From positions 3,100,001 through 3,164,000 of the forward strand of contig NZ_JAMYWY010000001.1 in assembly GCF_024159265.1 (NCBI RefSeq): a stretch of DNA of 64,000 nt, written 5' to 3'. The notes beneath the pieces are model-generated. The model made no database searches. It was given only the letters and a program-made list of their open reading frames with translations, and was not told the origin of the DNA. How positions within the stretch are numbered: position 1 is the first letter of the stretch; each line of letters starts with the position of its first letter. The DNA comes from Paenibacillus sp. 1781tsa1 (GTDB taxonomy: Bacteria; Bacillota; Bacilli; Paenibacillales; Paenibacillaceae). The translations under genes were made by a program, and so were the position numbers. Shown piece after piece: positions 1 to 9,532 of this stretch.

Positions 1-1
1 G

Positions 2-1264
2 CAAGTAACCGTATCGTTCCGTTCTTCAGGATCTGAAGATACACTTACGAAGTTTTTTCAATCAGGATTGGTGGATCAGTTCGAGAAAGAAAATCCGGAT
101 ATCAAAATCAACATTGCACCTGTATTGGCAAGTGAAGGTGATTATACATCCAAAATGGTTTTGCAGATGAAATCCCCGGATACGGCACCTGATGTCATTG
201 CAGAAGATACATCCATCATTAAATCCGATGCTGCTGCGGGATATCTGGAGCCACTGGATACACAGGTTCAGGGATGGCCCGATTGGGAAGAACACATCAT
301 CGACAATCTGAAGGCAGGGGTTACCGGAGAAGACGGCAAAGTGTATGGCGTTCCGGCTACCTCGGATACACGCGGAATCTGGTATAACAAGGAACTGTTT
401 CAACAGGCAGGTCTGGAAGTTCCGTTCAAACCTGCAAGCTGGGCAGAAGTACTCGAAGCAGCGCGTACCATCAAGCAAAAACTGCCGGGTGTGACACCGC
501 TTAATATGATCGTGGGCAAAGCAAACGGTGAAGGTGTCACCATGCAAACGCTGGAAATGCTGCTCTATGGTACAGCGGACACGCTGTATGACGACACTAG
601 CAAAAAATGGGTAGTTAACAGCCCGGGGCTGCTGGATTCCTTCAAATTCATAGATCAAGTGTTTAACACGGATAAAACAGGTCCGACTATGCAGGTCGCC
701 TTAAATGGACAAGCTGGCAGTATTGCATTCCAGCAACAATTCCCGCAGGACAAGCTGGCGATGGCTGTAGATGGTAGCTGGGCAGGTTCGACATGGGCCG
801 AGAACGGTGCTGCTCCAATTGCCAACGTCGAAGAGAAAATAGGTTTTGCGCCATTCCCGACACAAAATGGGGAAGAACCTGGAGCAACGACGATGTCTGG
901 AGGATGGGCTTGGTCTGTTCCTGCACAAGCGAAGAACAAGGAAGAGGCTTGGAAATTTATTGAGTTTCTGATGAATAAGGAAAATGCGACTGCACGCGTA
1001 GTAGCGGAAGGCAGCCTCAGCCCACGTAATGATTCCACAGAAGTTGAAGGGTATACGGATCGTCCATATACCAAAGAAGCACAGGAACTCTTGAATGTGG
1101 CTCACTTCCGTCCAGCGAACGATCAATATGCAGCGGTATCCGCACAATTGCAAAGCATTGTTGAGAGTATTGCCTCTGGCAAGCTGACGCCGGAAGAGGG
1201 AGTTACGCAATTGAAGGACAACGTATCCCGTTCCCTTGGCGCGGACAGCATCGAAGAGAAATAA
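2..1264 (+). CDS. Sugar ABC transporter solute-binding protein, 5' end cut by window
   Basis: Extracellular solute-binding protein of family 1 (maltose/CUT1 type), expected to be a lipoprotein that captures a sugar outside the cell and hands it to the two permeases that follow. The frame is open to the left edge, so the signal peptide and true start lie outside the window; a TTG at position 68 is internal. Visible family traits are the GDYTSKM segment, VIAEDTS, the GIWYNKELFQQAGL block and a GGWAWSVPAQAKNKEEAWKF block near the C-terminus. The gene heads an operon with MalF-type and MalG-type permeases and a GH38 mannosidase, which suggests a mannose-containing ligand. That substrate is an inference from context; the protein family is secure. 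Confidence 0.93.
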   Translation, partial: QVTVSFRSSGSEDTLTKFFQSGLVDQFEKENPDIKINIAPVLASEGDYTSKMVLQMKSPDTAPDVIAEDTSIIKSDAAAGYLEPLDTQVQGWPDWEEHIIDNLKAGVTGEDGKVYGVPATSDTRGIWYNKELFQQAGLEVPFKPASWAEVLEAARTIKQKLPGVTPLNMIVGKANGEGVTMQTLEMLLYGTADTLYDDTSKKWVVNSPGLLDSFKFIDQVFNTDKTGPTMQVALNGQAGSIAFQQQFPQDKLAMAVDGSWAGSTWAENGAAPIANVEEKIGFAPFPTQNGEEPGATTMSGGWAWSVPAQAKNKEEAWKFIEFLMNKENATARVVAEGSLSPRNDSTEVEGYTDRPYTKEAQELLNVAHFRPANDQYAAVSAQLQSIVESIASGKLTPEEGVTQLKDNVSRSLGADSIEEK

Positions 1265-1331
1265 GGATATCGATATATTCGGAGGGGGAGGCACAATCTC
1301 CCCTTTTTCCGGTTCGAATGGAGAGTGACTT

Positions 1332-2198
1332 ATGAAAAGGAAAGCACCAGGCTCATTTCTGTTTCTAATGCCTTCCGTACTGTTATTACTCGTGTTTTTC
1401 ATTGTTCCTATTATTCTGACGATTTTCTTTGCCTTTACAAATATGGCTCTGACCGGTGCTGCAGCCAAGAGTCTGGAGTTCGTCGGATTTCAGAATTTCA
1501 TTAATATGTTCCATGATCCGGACTTCCGCATTAGTGTCTGGCGTACGCTGGTCTTTCTCATCTTCTCCGCAGTGATTGGTCAGGTATTGCTTGGATTCAT
1601 TCTGGCTCTTCTAATGAAGGAGAAAAATGTGACGTTCCGCCGGGTCATTGGCATCATCGTCATTGCCGGTTGGGTGACACCTGAGATTGTTGTGGCATTC
1701 TGTATGGTGGCCTTTTTCAGTGACAATGGTTCATTGAATCAGATTCTCGGCTGGTTTGGGGCAAGTCCAATCTCCTGGTTGTTCAGTTTCCCTATGGTGA
1801 GTGTCATTATTGCGAACATCTGGCACGGTACAGCCTTCTCCATGATGGTCTATCAGTCGGCTCTGGATGATATTCCGAAGGAAGTCGAAGAAGCTGCGAT
1901 TATTGACAGTGCCACCGGGTTCCAGATTGTCAGACACATTACGATTCCAATGGTAAAAGGGTCCATCGTGACCAACATGATGCTGGTCACCCTACAGACA
2001 CTGGGTGTGTTCACACTAATCTATACGATGACTGGTGGTGGCCCGGGTACTTCGACACAAACCTTGCCGATCTTCATGTACAACCAGGCCTTTGTGAACT
2101 ATCAGTTTGGATACGGTACAGCCATATCGCTGGTCCTGCTGTTCATCGGTATTATCGCCAGCCTGTTCTACATGCGATCCATGAAAGTGAAAGTGTAA
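1332..2198 (+). CDS. CUT1 sugar ABC permease, MalF/UgpA type
   Basis: Inner-membrane permease of a carbohydrate ABC importer, 288 residues, the normal length for short MalF-type subunits. The N-terminus has a charged start followed by a long hydrophobic helix, and further helices follow. The EAA loop that contacts the ATPase is visible about residues 180-200 (DIPKEVEEAAIIDSATGFQ). It starts 67 bases after the binding-protein gene and ends 22 bases before the second permease, so the three are one transcription unit. No ATP-binding subunit is encoded nearby; CUT1 systems in Firmicutes commonly share a distant MsmK-type ATPase, which is assumed here. Confidence 0.93.
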   Translation: MKRKAPGSFLFLMPSVLLLLVFFIVPIILTIFFAFTNMALTGAAAKSLEFVGFQNFINMFHDPDFRISVWRTLVFLIFSAVIGQVLLGFILALLMKEKNVTFRRVIGIIVIAGWVTPEIVVAFCMVAFFSDNGSLNQILGWFGASPISWLFSFPMVSVIIANIWHGTAFSMMVYQSALDDIPKEVEEAAIIDSATGFQIVRHITIPMVKGSIVTNMMLVTLQTLGVFTLIYTMTGGGPGTSTQTLPIFMYNQAFVNYQFGYGTAISLVLLFIGIIASLFYMRSMKVKV

Positions 2199-2220
2199 CC
2201 ATGAAGGAGGTTCGATCCCT

Positions 2221-3045
2221 ATGGTCAAACATGGGCTTCAACGCAAAATCCAGTACGGAATTCTAGTTTTTCTGGGGCTCTGTTTTTTATTGCCGCTGCT
2301 CTGGATCATTCTGGCTTCGTTTGATCCGAACGCACAGCAGGGCATCAAAATGCCCAGTGCCTGGACCATTCAAAATTTCAAGGATGTACTCGGGGATTCG
2401 AGCAATCTTCGTTCATTCGGTGTAGGTCTGATTCTGTCGGGAGGACAAGCGATATTGGTTGTGTTGGTATCGGTTCTTGCTGCCTATCCATTATCCCGAT
2501 ACGAGATGAGATTCAAAAAAAGTTTCCTCTTATCCATTCTGTTCATGACAGCTCTTCCGATTACGGCCGTGATGGTTCCGGTATTTCAAATGTTTCTATT
2601 CTTCAAAATGCAAAATAGCATCATTGCCACAATGCTGTTCCTAACCGCATCTTCACTTCCTTACGGCATTTGGATGATGAAAAACTTCATGGATTCGGTG
2701 CCCATTGATCTGGAAGAATCGGCATGGATTGACGGAGCGTCCGTCTGGAATGGCTTGAGACGAATCGTAGCTCCATTGATGTTGCCCGGTATTGCAACGA
2801 TAGCGATATTTACCTTTTCGGGAAGTTGGGGCAATTTCTTTGTGCCATACATCCTGCTCCAGACCCCGGAGAAACTTCCGGCATCAGTCACGATCTATCA
2901 ATTCTTCGGCAGCCACGGCATGGTTGAATACGGCAGATTGGCTGCATTTTCACTACTTTATACGATGCCTTCGGTTGTGCTATATATCTTCTCCCAGCGT
3001 TACATGTCCAAAGGCTTCAGCATGGGCGGGGCAACCAAAGGTTAA
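2221..3045 (+). CDS. CUT1 sugar ABC permease, MalG/UgpE type
   Basis: Second membrane subunit of the sugar importer, 274 residues, partner of the preceding MalF-type permease. It opens with a positively charged cytoplasmic segment and a first membrane helix (GILVFLGLCFLLPLLWIIL). The EAA loop reads DSVPIDLEESAWIDGASVW near residues 160-180. A strong AAGGAGG ribosome site lies before the ATG. It ends 18 bases before the mannosidase gene, which places importer and glycosidase under common control. MalG-type subunits normally form a heterodimer with the MalF-type partner and a dimeric ATPase; only the ATPase is missing here. Confidence 0.93.
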   Translation: MVKHGLQRKIQYGILVFLGLCFLLPLLWIILASFDPNAQQGIKMPSAWTIQNFKDVLGDSSNLRSFGVGLILSGGQAILVVLVSVLAAYPLSRYEMRFKKSFLLSILFMTALPITAVMVPVFQMFLFFKMQNSIIATMLFLTASSLPYGIWMMKNFMDSVPIDLEESAWIDGASVWNGLRRIVAPLMLPGIATIAIFTFSGSWGNFFVPYILLQTPEKLPASVTIYQFFGSHGMVEYGRLAAFSLLYTMPSVVLYIFSQRYMSKGFSMGGATKG

Positions 3046-3063
3046 TGACAGGAGGTACGCAAC

Positions 3064-5865
3064 ATGACAACCAAAAAGACGGCACATCTCATCTCGCATA
3101 CCCATTGGGACCGGGAATGGTATATGCCTTATGAACATCATCATGTTCTTCTCATTGAGCTGATGGATAAACTGCTGGATACGCTCGATCAGGACCCGGA
3201 ATATCGTTATTTCCATCTGGATGGGCAGACGATTATTCGTGAGGATTATTTGCAGGTTCGGCCTGAACAACAGGAGAGACTTGACCGCTATATTCGTGAA
3301 GGACGCATTCATTTTGGCCCATGGTATGTGTTACAGGATGAGTTTCTGACCAGCAGCGAGGCCAACTTGCGTAATCTGCTCATCGGTCATCGCGATGCTC
3401 GACCTTTGGGTGTGATATCCAAGACGGGATATTTTCCAGACTCGTTCGGAAATATGGGACAGGCACCGCAAATTCTGCAACAAGCCGACATTCATAACGC
3501 GATCTTCGGGCGCGGGGTAAAGCCTACCGGATTCAATAATGCCGTGGTTGATGCGGATAGTTACGAATCTCCCTATTCCGAGATGATCTGGCGTTCGCCG
3601 GATGGTTCGGAAGTGCTCGGCATTTTGTTCGCGAATTGGTACTGTAACGGGATGGAAGTTCCGGTTGATTCGGAGAAAGCCCGAGCCTACTGGGACAAAA
3701 ATCTGGAAGATGCCGAGAAGTTCGCCTCGACCCCGCATCTGTTGTTCATGAATGGTTGTGATCACCAGCCGATCCAGACAGATCTGCCTGAGGCTTTACG
3801 TACGGCGGCTGCGTTGTATCCTGATGTGGAATTTATTCACTCCAATTTTGACGATTACATTGAGGCGGTTACGAAGGAAGTCCCTGAGCATCTGGCGACC
3901 ATCGAAGGCGAACTTCGCAGTCAGCACACGGATGGTTGGGGAACACTGGTGAATACGGCATCCGCCCGGGTGTATCTGAAACAGTTGAATCAGCAGGGGC
4001 AGACGTTGCTTGAAAAAGTAGCCGAACCACTGGCAGCCATGGCCCATATAGCCGGGGTAAAAGATTATCCGCACCATCTGTTGACGCATGCATGGAAGAT
4101 GCTGATGCAGAACCACCCGCATGATAGCATCTGCGGCTGCAGTGTGGATGAGGTTCACCGTGAGATGGTGACCCGCTTCGCCAAGAGCAGACAGCTTGCA
4201 GAGAAATTGGTTTCCCAGAGCGCGCAGGCGATTGCTGAGTCCATTCATGTGCAACCTGCTGAGGCTTGGGGAGAGGAAGCGGTGCTGTTCACTGTGTTCA
4301 ACACGAGTGGGTGGAATCGAAATGGAATCATCGAAATGGACCTGATTGTGGACAAAGTATTTTTCCCGGAAGGTCCTAACCCTCAGGCACTTGCGCAGAA
4401 GGTGGAAAAAGATGCATTACCAGCGTATCAGCTCATCGATTCGGATGGACACGTGTATTCGGCTGAAATCAAGGATCTGGGTGCGCATTTCGGTTATGAA
4501 CTTCCGAAGGATCGCTTCCGACAGCCTTATATGGCTCGTAAAGTAAGAGTTACTTTCCAGGCGGTGAATGTACCTTCGCTGGGTTATAAGACATATGCTC
4601 TCATTCCAGTTCATACGCCAACAGAGAATGCTGAGATTGCTGAAGTGCCCGATACGAGCGAACTCATTCAGGTTCAGGGAATGATGATGGAAAACGGTCA
4701 TTTGCGGGTGACGGTTGAAGAGAATGGTACGGCTACAATTGAAGATAAGGTATCCGGTACTGTATACAGGGGATTGAATTCATATGAGAATACCGGTGAT
4801 ATCGGTAATGAATATGTCTACCGACAACCAGAGGGAGAGACAACGCTGACCACAGAGCACCTGAAGGCAGACGTGCGGATCGTGGAGCAATCTCCGTATC
4901 GTGCAGTCATGGAGAGTATACTACGCTGGGATATTCCTGCTGGAGCAGATGAACTGTTCGAGCTGGAGAAACGCCAAATGGTTCCTTTTACAGAACGGAA
5001 GGCGCAGCGGGTGAAGAACACGGTTCCGTTGGTGATTACGACAACGTATACGCTGGAAGCAGGCAGTAATATGGTCAAAGTAAAATCTGAATTTAACAAT
5101 CAGGCCAAGGATCATCGGCTGCGTGCACTCTTTCCATCCGGACTGGTGACAGAGGAACATTATGCAGATTCCATCTTTGAGGTAGCCAAACGTTCGAACG
5201 CACCGGCCAAGGAATGGGTGAATCCGAGTAATGCGCAGCATCAGCAAGCGTTTGTACATGTGATGGATGGTGATCATGGCTTGATGATTGCAAACAAAGG
5301 GCTGAATGAATACGAGGTTTTACAGCATGAAGAAGGTAGTACGATTGCGGTTACGCTGCTGCGCGCCTCTTCGGAACTAGGAGATTGGGGTGTGTTTGAA
5401 ACACCGGAAGCCCAGTGTCTGGGTCCTCAGAGTGTAGAATACGCGATTATTCCATTTGCAGGTGATGCTGCACAGTCAGGAGCATGTGCATCTGCATATG
5501 TGTATCCAATTCCGTGGACGACTGTACAGCTAGGGGCATTAGCACGCACGTTTGAGCGGGAAGGTCGTGCCGGAGCTGATGGGCAGAAGGTGGAGTTGCC
5601 TCTATCGAAGCAATGGTTAGCGTGGAATGCACAAAGTTCGTCACTAGCCTTCTCCACATTGAAGATCGCAGAGGAAACCGGAGATGTGATTGCTCGCTGG
5701 TATAATCTGAATTCTGAAGCTGCTGAATTGAACGTTCAGCCTGGATTCGAATGTGCCTCCGTATATGAGAGCGATGTGCTGGAACGTGTTAAGGCTGCTT
5801 TGAAGGACCATAGACAGATGGTATCCGGGTACAAAATTGTTACACAAGGGTACAAGCTTTATTGA
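3064..5865 (+). CDS. Alpha-mannosidase, glycoside hydrolase family 38
   Basis: Large GH38 enzyme of 933 residues, predicted cytoplasmic since no signal peptide is seen. GH38 enzymes remove alpha-linked mannose with retention through a zinc ion and an aspartate nucleophile. The zinc-site motif HTHWDREW lies at residues 12-20, and the block TGYFPDSFGNMGQAPQIL near residue 120 carries the expected nucleophile Asp. A conserved NHPHDSICGCSVDEVH block occurs near residue 350, followed by the all-beta C-terminal region. The length and the SHTHWDREWYMPYE start resemble bacterial MngB-like (mannosylglycerate hydrolase) members. The transporter operon suggests it acts on imported mannosides, possibly N-glycan or plant-derived; the exact substrate cannot be read from sequence. 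Confidence 0.93.
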   Translation: MTTKKTAHLISHTHWDREWYMPYEHHHVLLIELMDKLLDTLDQDPEYRYFHLDGQTIIREDYLQVRPEQQERLDRYIREGRIHFGPWYVLQDEFLTSSEANLRNLLIGHRDARPLGVISKTGYFPDSFGNMGQAPQILQQADIHNAIFGRGVKPTGFNNAVVDADSYESPYSEMIWRSPDGSEVLGILFANWYCNGMEVPVDSEKARAYWDKNLEDAEKFASTPHLLFMNGCDHQPIQTDLPEALRTAAALYPDVEFIHSNFDDYIEAVTKEVPEHLATIEGELRSQHTDGWGTLVNTASARVYLKQLNQQGQTLLEKVAEPLAAMAHIAGVKDYPHHLLTHAWKMLMQNHPHDSICGCSVDEVHREMVTRFAKSRQLAEKLVSQSAQAIAESIHVQPAEAWGEEAVLFTVFNTSGWNRNGIIEMDLIVDKVFFPEGPNPQALAQKVEKDALPAYQLIDSDGHVYSAEIKDLGAHFGYELPKDRFRQPYMARKVRVTFQAVNVPSLGYKTYALIPVHTPTENAEIAEVPDTSELIQVQGMMMENGHLRVTVEENGTATIEDKVSGTVYRGLNSYENTGDIGNEYVYRQPEGETTLTTEHLKADVRIVEQSPYRAVMESILRWDIPAGADELFELEKRQMVPFTERKAQRVKNTVPLVITTTYTLEAGSNMVKVKSEFNNQAKDHRLRALFPSGLVTEEHYADSIFEVAKRSNAPAKEWVNPSNAQHQQAFVHVMDGDHGLMIANKGLNEYEVLQHEEGSTIAVTLLRASSELGDWGVFETPEAQCLGPQSVEYAIIPFAGDAAQSGACASAYVYPIPWTTVQLGALARTFEREGRAGADGQKVELPLSKQWLAWNAQSSSLAFSTLKIAEETGDVIARWYNLNSEAAELNVQPGFECASVYESDVLERVKAALKDHRQMVSGYKIVTQGYKLY

Positions 5866-5971
5866 GTGTGTAATTACAAACAGCAGAGCACTCTTTCATG
5901 ATAGCGTAGTGTTGACGACCAGATTTTTCTTCATTAGAAGTCAATATTCAAGCAGCTTTATCGTATTATCA

Positions 5972-6005
5972 GGTTAGCCAGTAATTACTGGTTGGCCTTT
6001 TTTTT
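5972..6005 (+). terminator. Intrinsic terminator after mannosidase operon
   Basis: A hairpin with about 13 paired bases around an AATTA centre (GGTTAGCCAGTA pairing with TACTGGTTGGCC through some G-U pairs) is followed by eight T residues. It closes the mannoside operon. Confidence 0.85.
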
Positions 6006-6084
6006 GTGGTTGGTTTACGATGGGGGGGAGCCGGGAGAACGTGGCAGCTGCCATTGGCATTGAATTGTATAACAACGAGCGTTT

Positions 6085-6141
6085 AAATAATCAAGAAGCC
6101 TTCGTTCAGTGGAGTACCAAACGAAGGCTTCTTGATTATTT
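6085..6141. repeat. 22-bp perfect inverted repeat, probable bidirectional terminator
   Basis: Two perfectly complementary 22-base arms (around AAGAAGCCTTCG and CGAAGGCTTCTT) surround a 13-base loop. The sequence lies just downstream of the stop codon of a decayed minus-strand gene, so it was probably that gene's terminator. There is no long T run on either side, and the perfect long stem is unusual for an ordinary terminator. Confidence 0.7.
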
Positions 6142-6153
6142 GGAATGAAGTAT

Positions 6154-6380
6154 TTATCTTACTGTATATTCAAACGTTTGATTCTGAATTTTAATTTCTG
6201 CTTTCAACGGTTTATCGCTTTTGGCCACTTCATTCGGGATCTCTACAAGATAGTAAATCGTTCCGGTTTTGAGCGGGTCTATATCAGTAATGTTCGTATA
6301 CTAAACGTATCATAATCATACTTATTGTCGTATTTCAGACCGACCTCAGCGATTTTGTCTGCGGTAATACCTTCGTACTC
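6154..6380 (-). pseudogene. C-terminal remnant of a decayed secreted or lipoprotein-like gene
   Basis: Reading the minus strand, protein-like sequence can be followed in two frames. The first part reads EYEGITADKIAEVGLKYDNK, ends in an in-frame stop near 6290 and has another stop directly upstream. The second part, after a frame change near 6300, reads NITDIDPLKTGTIYYLVEIP and continues to ...QNQTFEYTVR then TAA. Together they look like the tail of a beta-rich extracellular protein that has lost its reading frame. No start or upstream domain remains. I cannot name the family. Confidence 0.55.
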
Positions 6381-6711
6381 AATTCATATATCTGGTAGGC
6401 CACCTCTATTCAAAAAACACCCTCCTTCCGATGATTACTTCACCCTTAGTCTATTGTACCTTCATGGGAGCAAGTGGCGTTGGAGCCATGATCCCGGTCA
6501 ATGACGTTCAGTCCGTCATACTCACACCATGCCAGTCTGGCTCAAGAGGGGAGTCCCCGAGAATCTTAGGAGTTTTGGGATATATACTCTGTAAATTCAG
6601 TCTTTAGTAGGAGGTGAACAACGATAATGTCCATATAATTAAGAATTGAAAGGAGACGTCATATCATTACTTAGGATGGGCATCTTTATGACAAATTGGA
6701 GGTTGAAAAGA
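6381..6711. other. Degenerate intergenic stretch before MFS gene
   Basis: This stretch has no intact gene. A short minus-strand reading at 6446-6541 (EYDGLNVIDRDHGSNATC, then HEGTID and a stop) is bounded by stops on both sides and may be another remnant. The plus strand of the same piece is also open for about 48 codons from an ATG but shows no family resemblance. An AGGAGGTG site at about 6610 has no useful start after it. Together with the frameshifted remnant to the left, it suggests that one or two genes have decayed here. Confidence 0.4.
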
Positions 6712-7962
6712 TTGAATAGGCATGAAAAGGGCACCAATGCATCAAGCCTGTTTCGCAATCGGTTTCTGCAGACGATTTTATTATCAAGCGTGCTCCTGCA
6801 GATCGGCATCTGGGTACGTAATTTCGCTATTCTCCTGTATGTTGCGGAAAGAACAAACAATGATCCATACGCCATTTCACTAATCAGCGTAGCAGAATTC
6901 GCACCTATTTTTGTTTTTTCATTCATAGGAGGTACATTTGCCGACCGCTGGCGGCCGAAGCGAACGATGATCTGGTGCGATTTATTATCCGCGGTATCGG
7001 TATTCGTAGTACTTCTGACCATACATTACGGTTCTTGGCAATCCGTCTACCTTGTCGCATTCATCTCGGCAATTCTTTCGCAGTTCTCCCAGCCTTCAAG
7101 CATGCGATTGTTTAAGTATCATGTGGCTGAAGAACAGCTTCAGCAAGGGATGGCCCTGTTCCAATCGCTGATGGCCATCTTTATGGTGCTTGGGCCGATG
7201 CTGGGCACGTTGATATACAGCACGTTTGGTCTTGAAACATCGATCGCTGTCATGGGTGTGGTTTTTTTGCTCTCTGCACTCGTCCTTGTTCGTCTGCCAG
7301 AGGATAATATGGAAGCACAAACGGCCGCTGTGAAAGGGCAGTTCCGTAAAGAATTCATTGAAGGCTTCCGCTATGTCTGGCAAAGCCAAGTGCTGCGTAT
7401 GCTCGGACTCGCGTTTATTCTCGCGGGACTCGCTGTTGGCGTCGCCCAAGCTCTCAACTTGTTTATTGTAACGGAGCGGCTGGGCAGGAGTAAGGAGTTC
7501 CTGCAATATCTGCTGATGGTGAATGGCGCAGCCATGCTGATTGGTGGCGGAATCGTAGCTGTCTTCGCGAAACGGGTTCCACCGCAGGTTCTTCTTGCGA
7601 TAGGTATGATCGCAGGCGCTTTCTGCACAGCTATTGTAGGGTATTCGACGAGCGTTCCGCTCACCCTGACTGTTCAATTTCTGAATGGGCTTGTGTTCCC
7701 ATGCATCCATATTGGGATTAGCACAATGATTCTGAAATGGTCACATGCTTCCATCGTCGGTCGGGTGAACGGGGTTCTGAATCCGATGTTCGTTGGCATG
7801 ATGGTCATTTCCATGTCCTTCGCAGGTGCTTTAAAGGATGCTTTTTCGCTGAGTGCGATCTATGGCGGTGCAGGATTGTTATTTCTTCTTGGCGCACTGG
7901 TCATGGTGCCGATCATGAACCAAAAAGCCCCGAATAACGCACATACTGTTGTAGAGACATAA
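6712..7962 (+). CDS. MFS efflux transporter
   Basis: Major facilitator superfamily transporter of 416 residues with about 12 hydrophobic helices, most like the macrolide-efflux/enterobactin-exporter-like branch. The loop after helix 2 has the MFS motif A pattern (GGTFADRWRPKRTM). I chose the TTG at 6712 because a GGAGG site sits 9 bases upstream, while the longer in-frame starts at 6646 and 6676 lack a properly spaced site. It probably exports a drug or siderophore-like small molecule; the substrate is unknown. The gene is alone between a decayed region and a terminator. Confidence 0.85.
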   Translation: MNRHEKGTNASSLFRNRFLQTILLSSVLLQIGIWVRNFAILLYVAERTNNDPYAISLISVAEFAPIFVFSFIGGTFADRWRPKRTMIWCDLLSAVSVFVVLLTIHYGSWQSVYLVAFISAILSQFSQPSSMRLFKYHVAEEQLQQGMALFQSLMAIFMVLGPMLGTLIYSTFGLETSIAVMGVVFLLSALVLVRLPEDNMEAQTAAVKGQFRKEFIEGFRYVWQSQVLRMLGLAFILAGLAVGVAQALNLFIVTERLGRSKEFLQYLLMVNGAAMLIGGGIVAVFAKRVPPQVLLAIGMIAGAFCTAIVGYSTSVPLTLTVQFLNGLVFPCIHIGISTMILKWSHASIVGRVNGVLNPMFVGMMVISMSFAGALKDAFSLSAIYGGAGLLFLLGALVMVPIMNQKAPNNAHTVVET

Positions 7963-7990
7963 TATCGAGATATCTATAAGATTTTTATGA

Positions 7991-8026
7991 GAAGAGCCAG
8001 CCATGAAAAAGTGGCCGGTTCTTCTT
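7991..8026 (+). terminator. Terminator-like hairpin after MFS gene
   Basis: GAAGAGCCAGCCA pairs with TGGCCGGTTCTTC with one mismatch around an 8-base loop. Only a short T-rich tail follows, so termination strength is uncertain. Confidence 0.55.
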
Positions 8027-8503
8027 CATTCCCTGGTGGTTCATCAGGGATTAGCCATATTTTAGTAACTCATTGCATCCCGATAGCAGAGCCTATAAAA
8101 AGACGCTCATTTTCACACCTAAACTAATAAACAAAATGAGTGTAAAGAGCGCGTCGATTATAAACAACATGAGGGACAATGAGACTTGCACACTGTATTT
8201 ATAGTTAGAACGAACAGCCAAGTTATTTCGGAGCAGATGACAACATTACAGCAGCTGTTTCAACACTATGCCATGGCTTATGGCGAAGAGCACTTGAAGG
8301 GATGGAGAATTGAGTTTCAATGACTATCTGCATTGTCAATCCTGAATTCAAATCAAATCCTGTTATTGCGTTTAACTTCCAACACTATAATATGTCGTGA
8401 TCTTATACATTTATTGTCGTGAGTTTCTATTAAAAATACATTAAGTCTGTGATAACTTATAGATAAATGTCAGAATATTATATAGTATGGAGGTAAGCCA
8501 ACA
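8027..8503. other. Gene-poor spacer with a small remnant
   Basis: About 480 bases without an intact gene. A plus-strand fragment at 8183-8323 reads SQVISEQMTTLQQLFQHYAM and ends GWRIEFQ then TGA. It looks like the C-terminal end of a helical protein but has a stop immediately upstream and no ribosome site, so I regard it as a remnant of unknown family. The last 150 bases are AT-rich and contain TATATAG shortly before the next gene, a plausible -10 region, without a convincing -35 partner. Confidence 0.4.
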
Positions 8504-9508
8504 GTGACCATTCGAATTGGAAAAATTAGCTTGTGGCATGTTCACGCATGGGATTACATCAAGCAGGCACAGGAACATGAAGATACAGTCATAGCAGCCG
8601 TGTGGGATGAAGATGCCAAGCGGGGACAGGAAGCGGCAGAACGTTTAAACGTACCCTTCTATGCTTCACTCGAAGATATGCTGGCCAGAGATGACATCGA
8701 TGCCGTTATTGTAGATGCGCCAACCCGCATTCATGAAGAAGTGATCACCGCTGCTGCAAAAGCAGGGAAACACATCTTCACGGAAAAGGTTATTGCAGCG
8801 ACACAAGCGGAATCCAACAGAATCCTTGGTGAGGTAGAGGCAAACAAAGTCAAGATGACAGTCTCCTTACCACGTCTGAATGCAGGGTATACACTCACGA
8901 TTCAGGATGTACTTAACCAGGGATTGCTTGGCAAAGTGACTTATGTTAGAGCACGTTTATCGCATGATGGAGCGATTTCGAACTGGTTACCTGAACACTT
9001 CTATGATCTGAAGGATTGTCAGGGCGGTGCACTGATTGATCTGGGCTGCCATCCCATGTATCTGGCCAAACTGTTTCTGGGTCAGGAAGTAACAGCGGTT
9101 AACGCGAACTTCGGATACATTACAGGCAAAGAAGTGGAAGATAATGCAGTTGCAACCTTGTTTACGGATTCCGGAGCAGTTGGTGTTGTTGAAGCTGGTT
9201 TTGTAAATAGCCATTCTCCGTTTACAATTGAGGTTCATGGTACGGAAGGCACCCTTCTCTACGGGACACCTGATGATAAGCTGTTGATTCGTACAAAAGC
9301 AGCACAGGGTCAGTATGAAGAATGGACTGAACTTCCTTTGGCAGACAAAAGGGAAAGCGCATTCAATCAATGGGTTGCACATATACAAAATGATACGGAT
9401 GCAACGGAAAACGTGCAGATCGCTATGGAGCTGACCCGGTTGATGGAAGCTGCTAACCTCTCTGCCAGCGAAGGGCGCAGAATTGCTCTGAATGAGTTGA
9501 AGGGTTAG
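8504..9508 (+). CDS. Gfo/Idh/MocA family oxidoreductase
   Basis: NAD(P)-dependent sugar or polyol dehydrogenase-like protein of 334 residues. The N-terminal Rossmann half includes the VWDEDAKRGQEAAERL segment and the family motif (TEKVIA in place of the usual EKP). The C-terminal half carries GGALIDLGCHPMY, the characteristic GG(x)2D(x)G(x)H pattern near the active site. Replacement of the usual EKP lysine-proline by EKV is a mild deviation. The start is a GTG preceded by GGAGGT. It is the first gene of a three-gene unit with an AraC regulator and a second Gfo/Idh protein, so a role in breakdown of an uncommon sugar or polyol is likely; the substrate is not known. Confidence 0.9.
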   Translation: MTIRIGKISLWHVHAWDYIKQAQEHEDTVIAAVWDEDAKRGQEAAERLNVPFYASLEDMLARDDIDAVIVDAPTRIHEEVITAAAKAGKHIFTEKVIAATQAESNRILGEVEANKVKMTVSLPRLNAGYTLTIQDVLNQGLLGKVTYVRARLSHDGAISNWLPEHFYDLKDCQGGALIDLGCHPMYLAKLFLGQEVTAVNANFGYITGKEVEDNAVATLFTDSGAVGVVEAGFVNSHSPFTIEVHGTEGTLLYGTPDDKLLIRTKAAQGQYEEWTELPLADKRESAFNQWVAHIQNDTDATENVQIAMELTRLMEAANLSASEGRRIALNELKG

Positions 9509-9532
9509 GTTTTATTAAGGAGGTGTGCAATC

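Noticed and set aside
701..1468. Long antisense ORF of 255 codons opposite the binding-protein gene
   Set aside because: It mirrors a well-supported coding strand, has no ribosome site and a composition typical of shadow frames. The same applies to the other antisense ORFs over the mannosidase, helicase, PKS and aminotransferase genes.
7096..7710. 204-codon minus-strand ORF inside the MFS gene
   Set aside because: Protein is rich in His, Gln and Arg without a family pattern, as expected for the reverse of membrane-protein codons.
8101..8160. Imperfect inverted repeat around GACGCTCATTTTCACAC and GAGCGCGTC
   Set aside because: Arms match poorly when aligned and there is no T run; too weak to call a terminator or operator.
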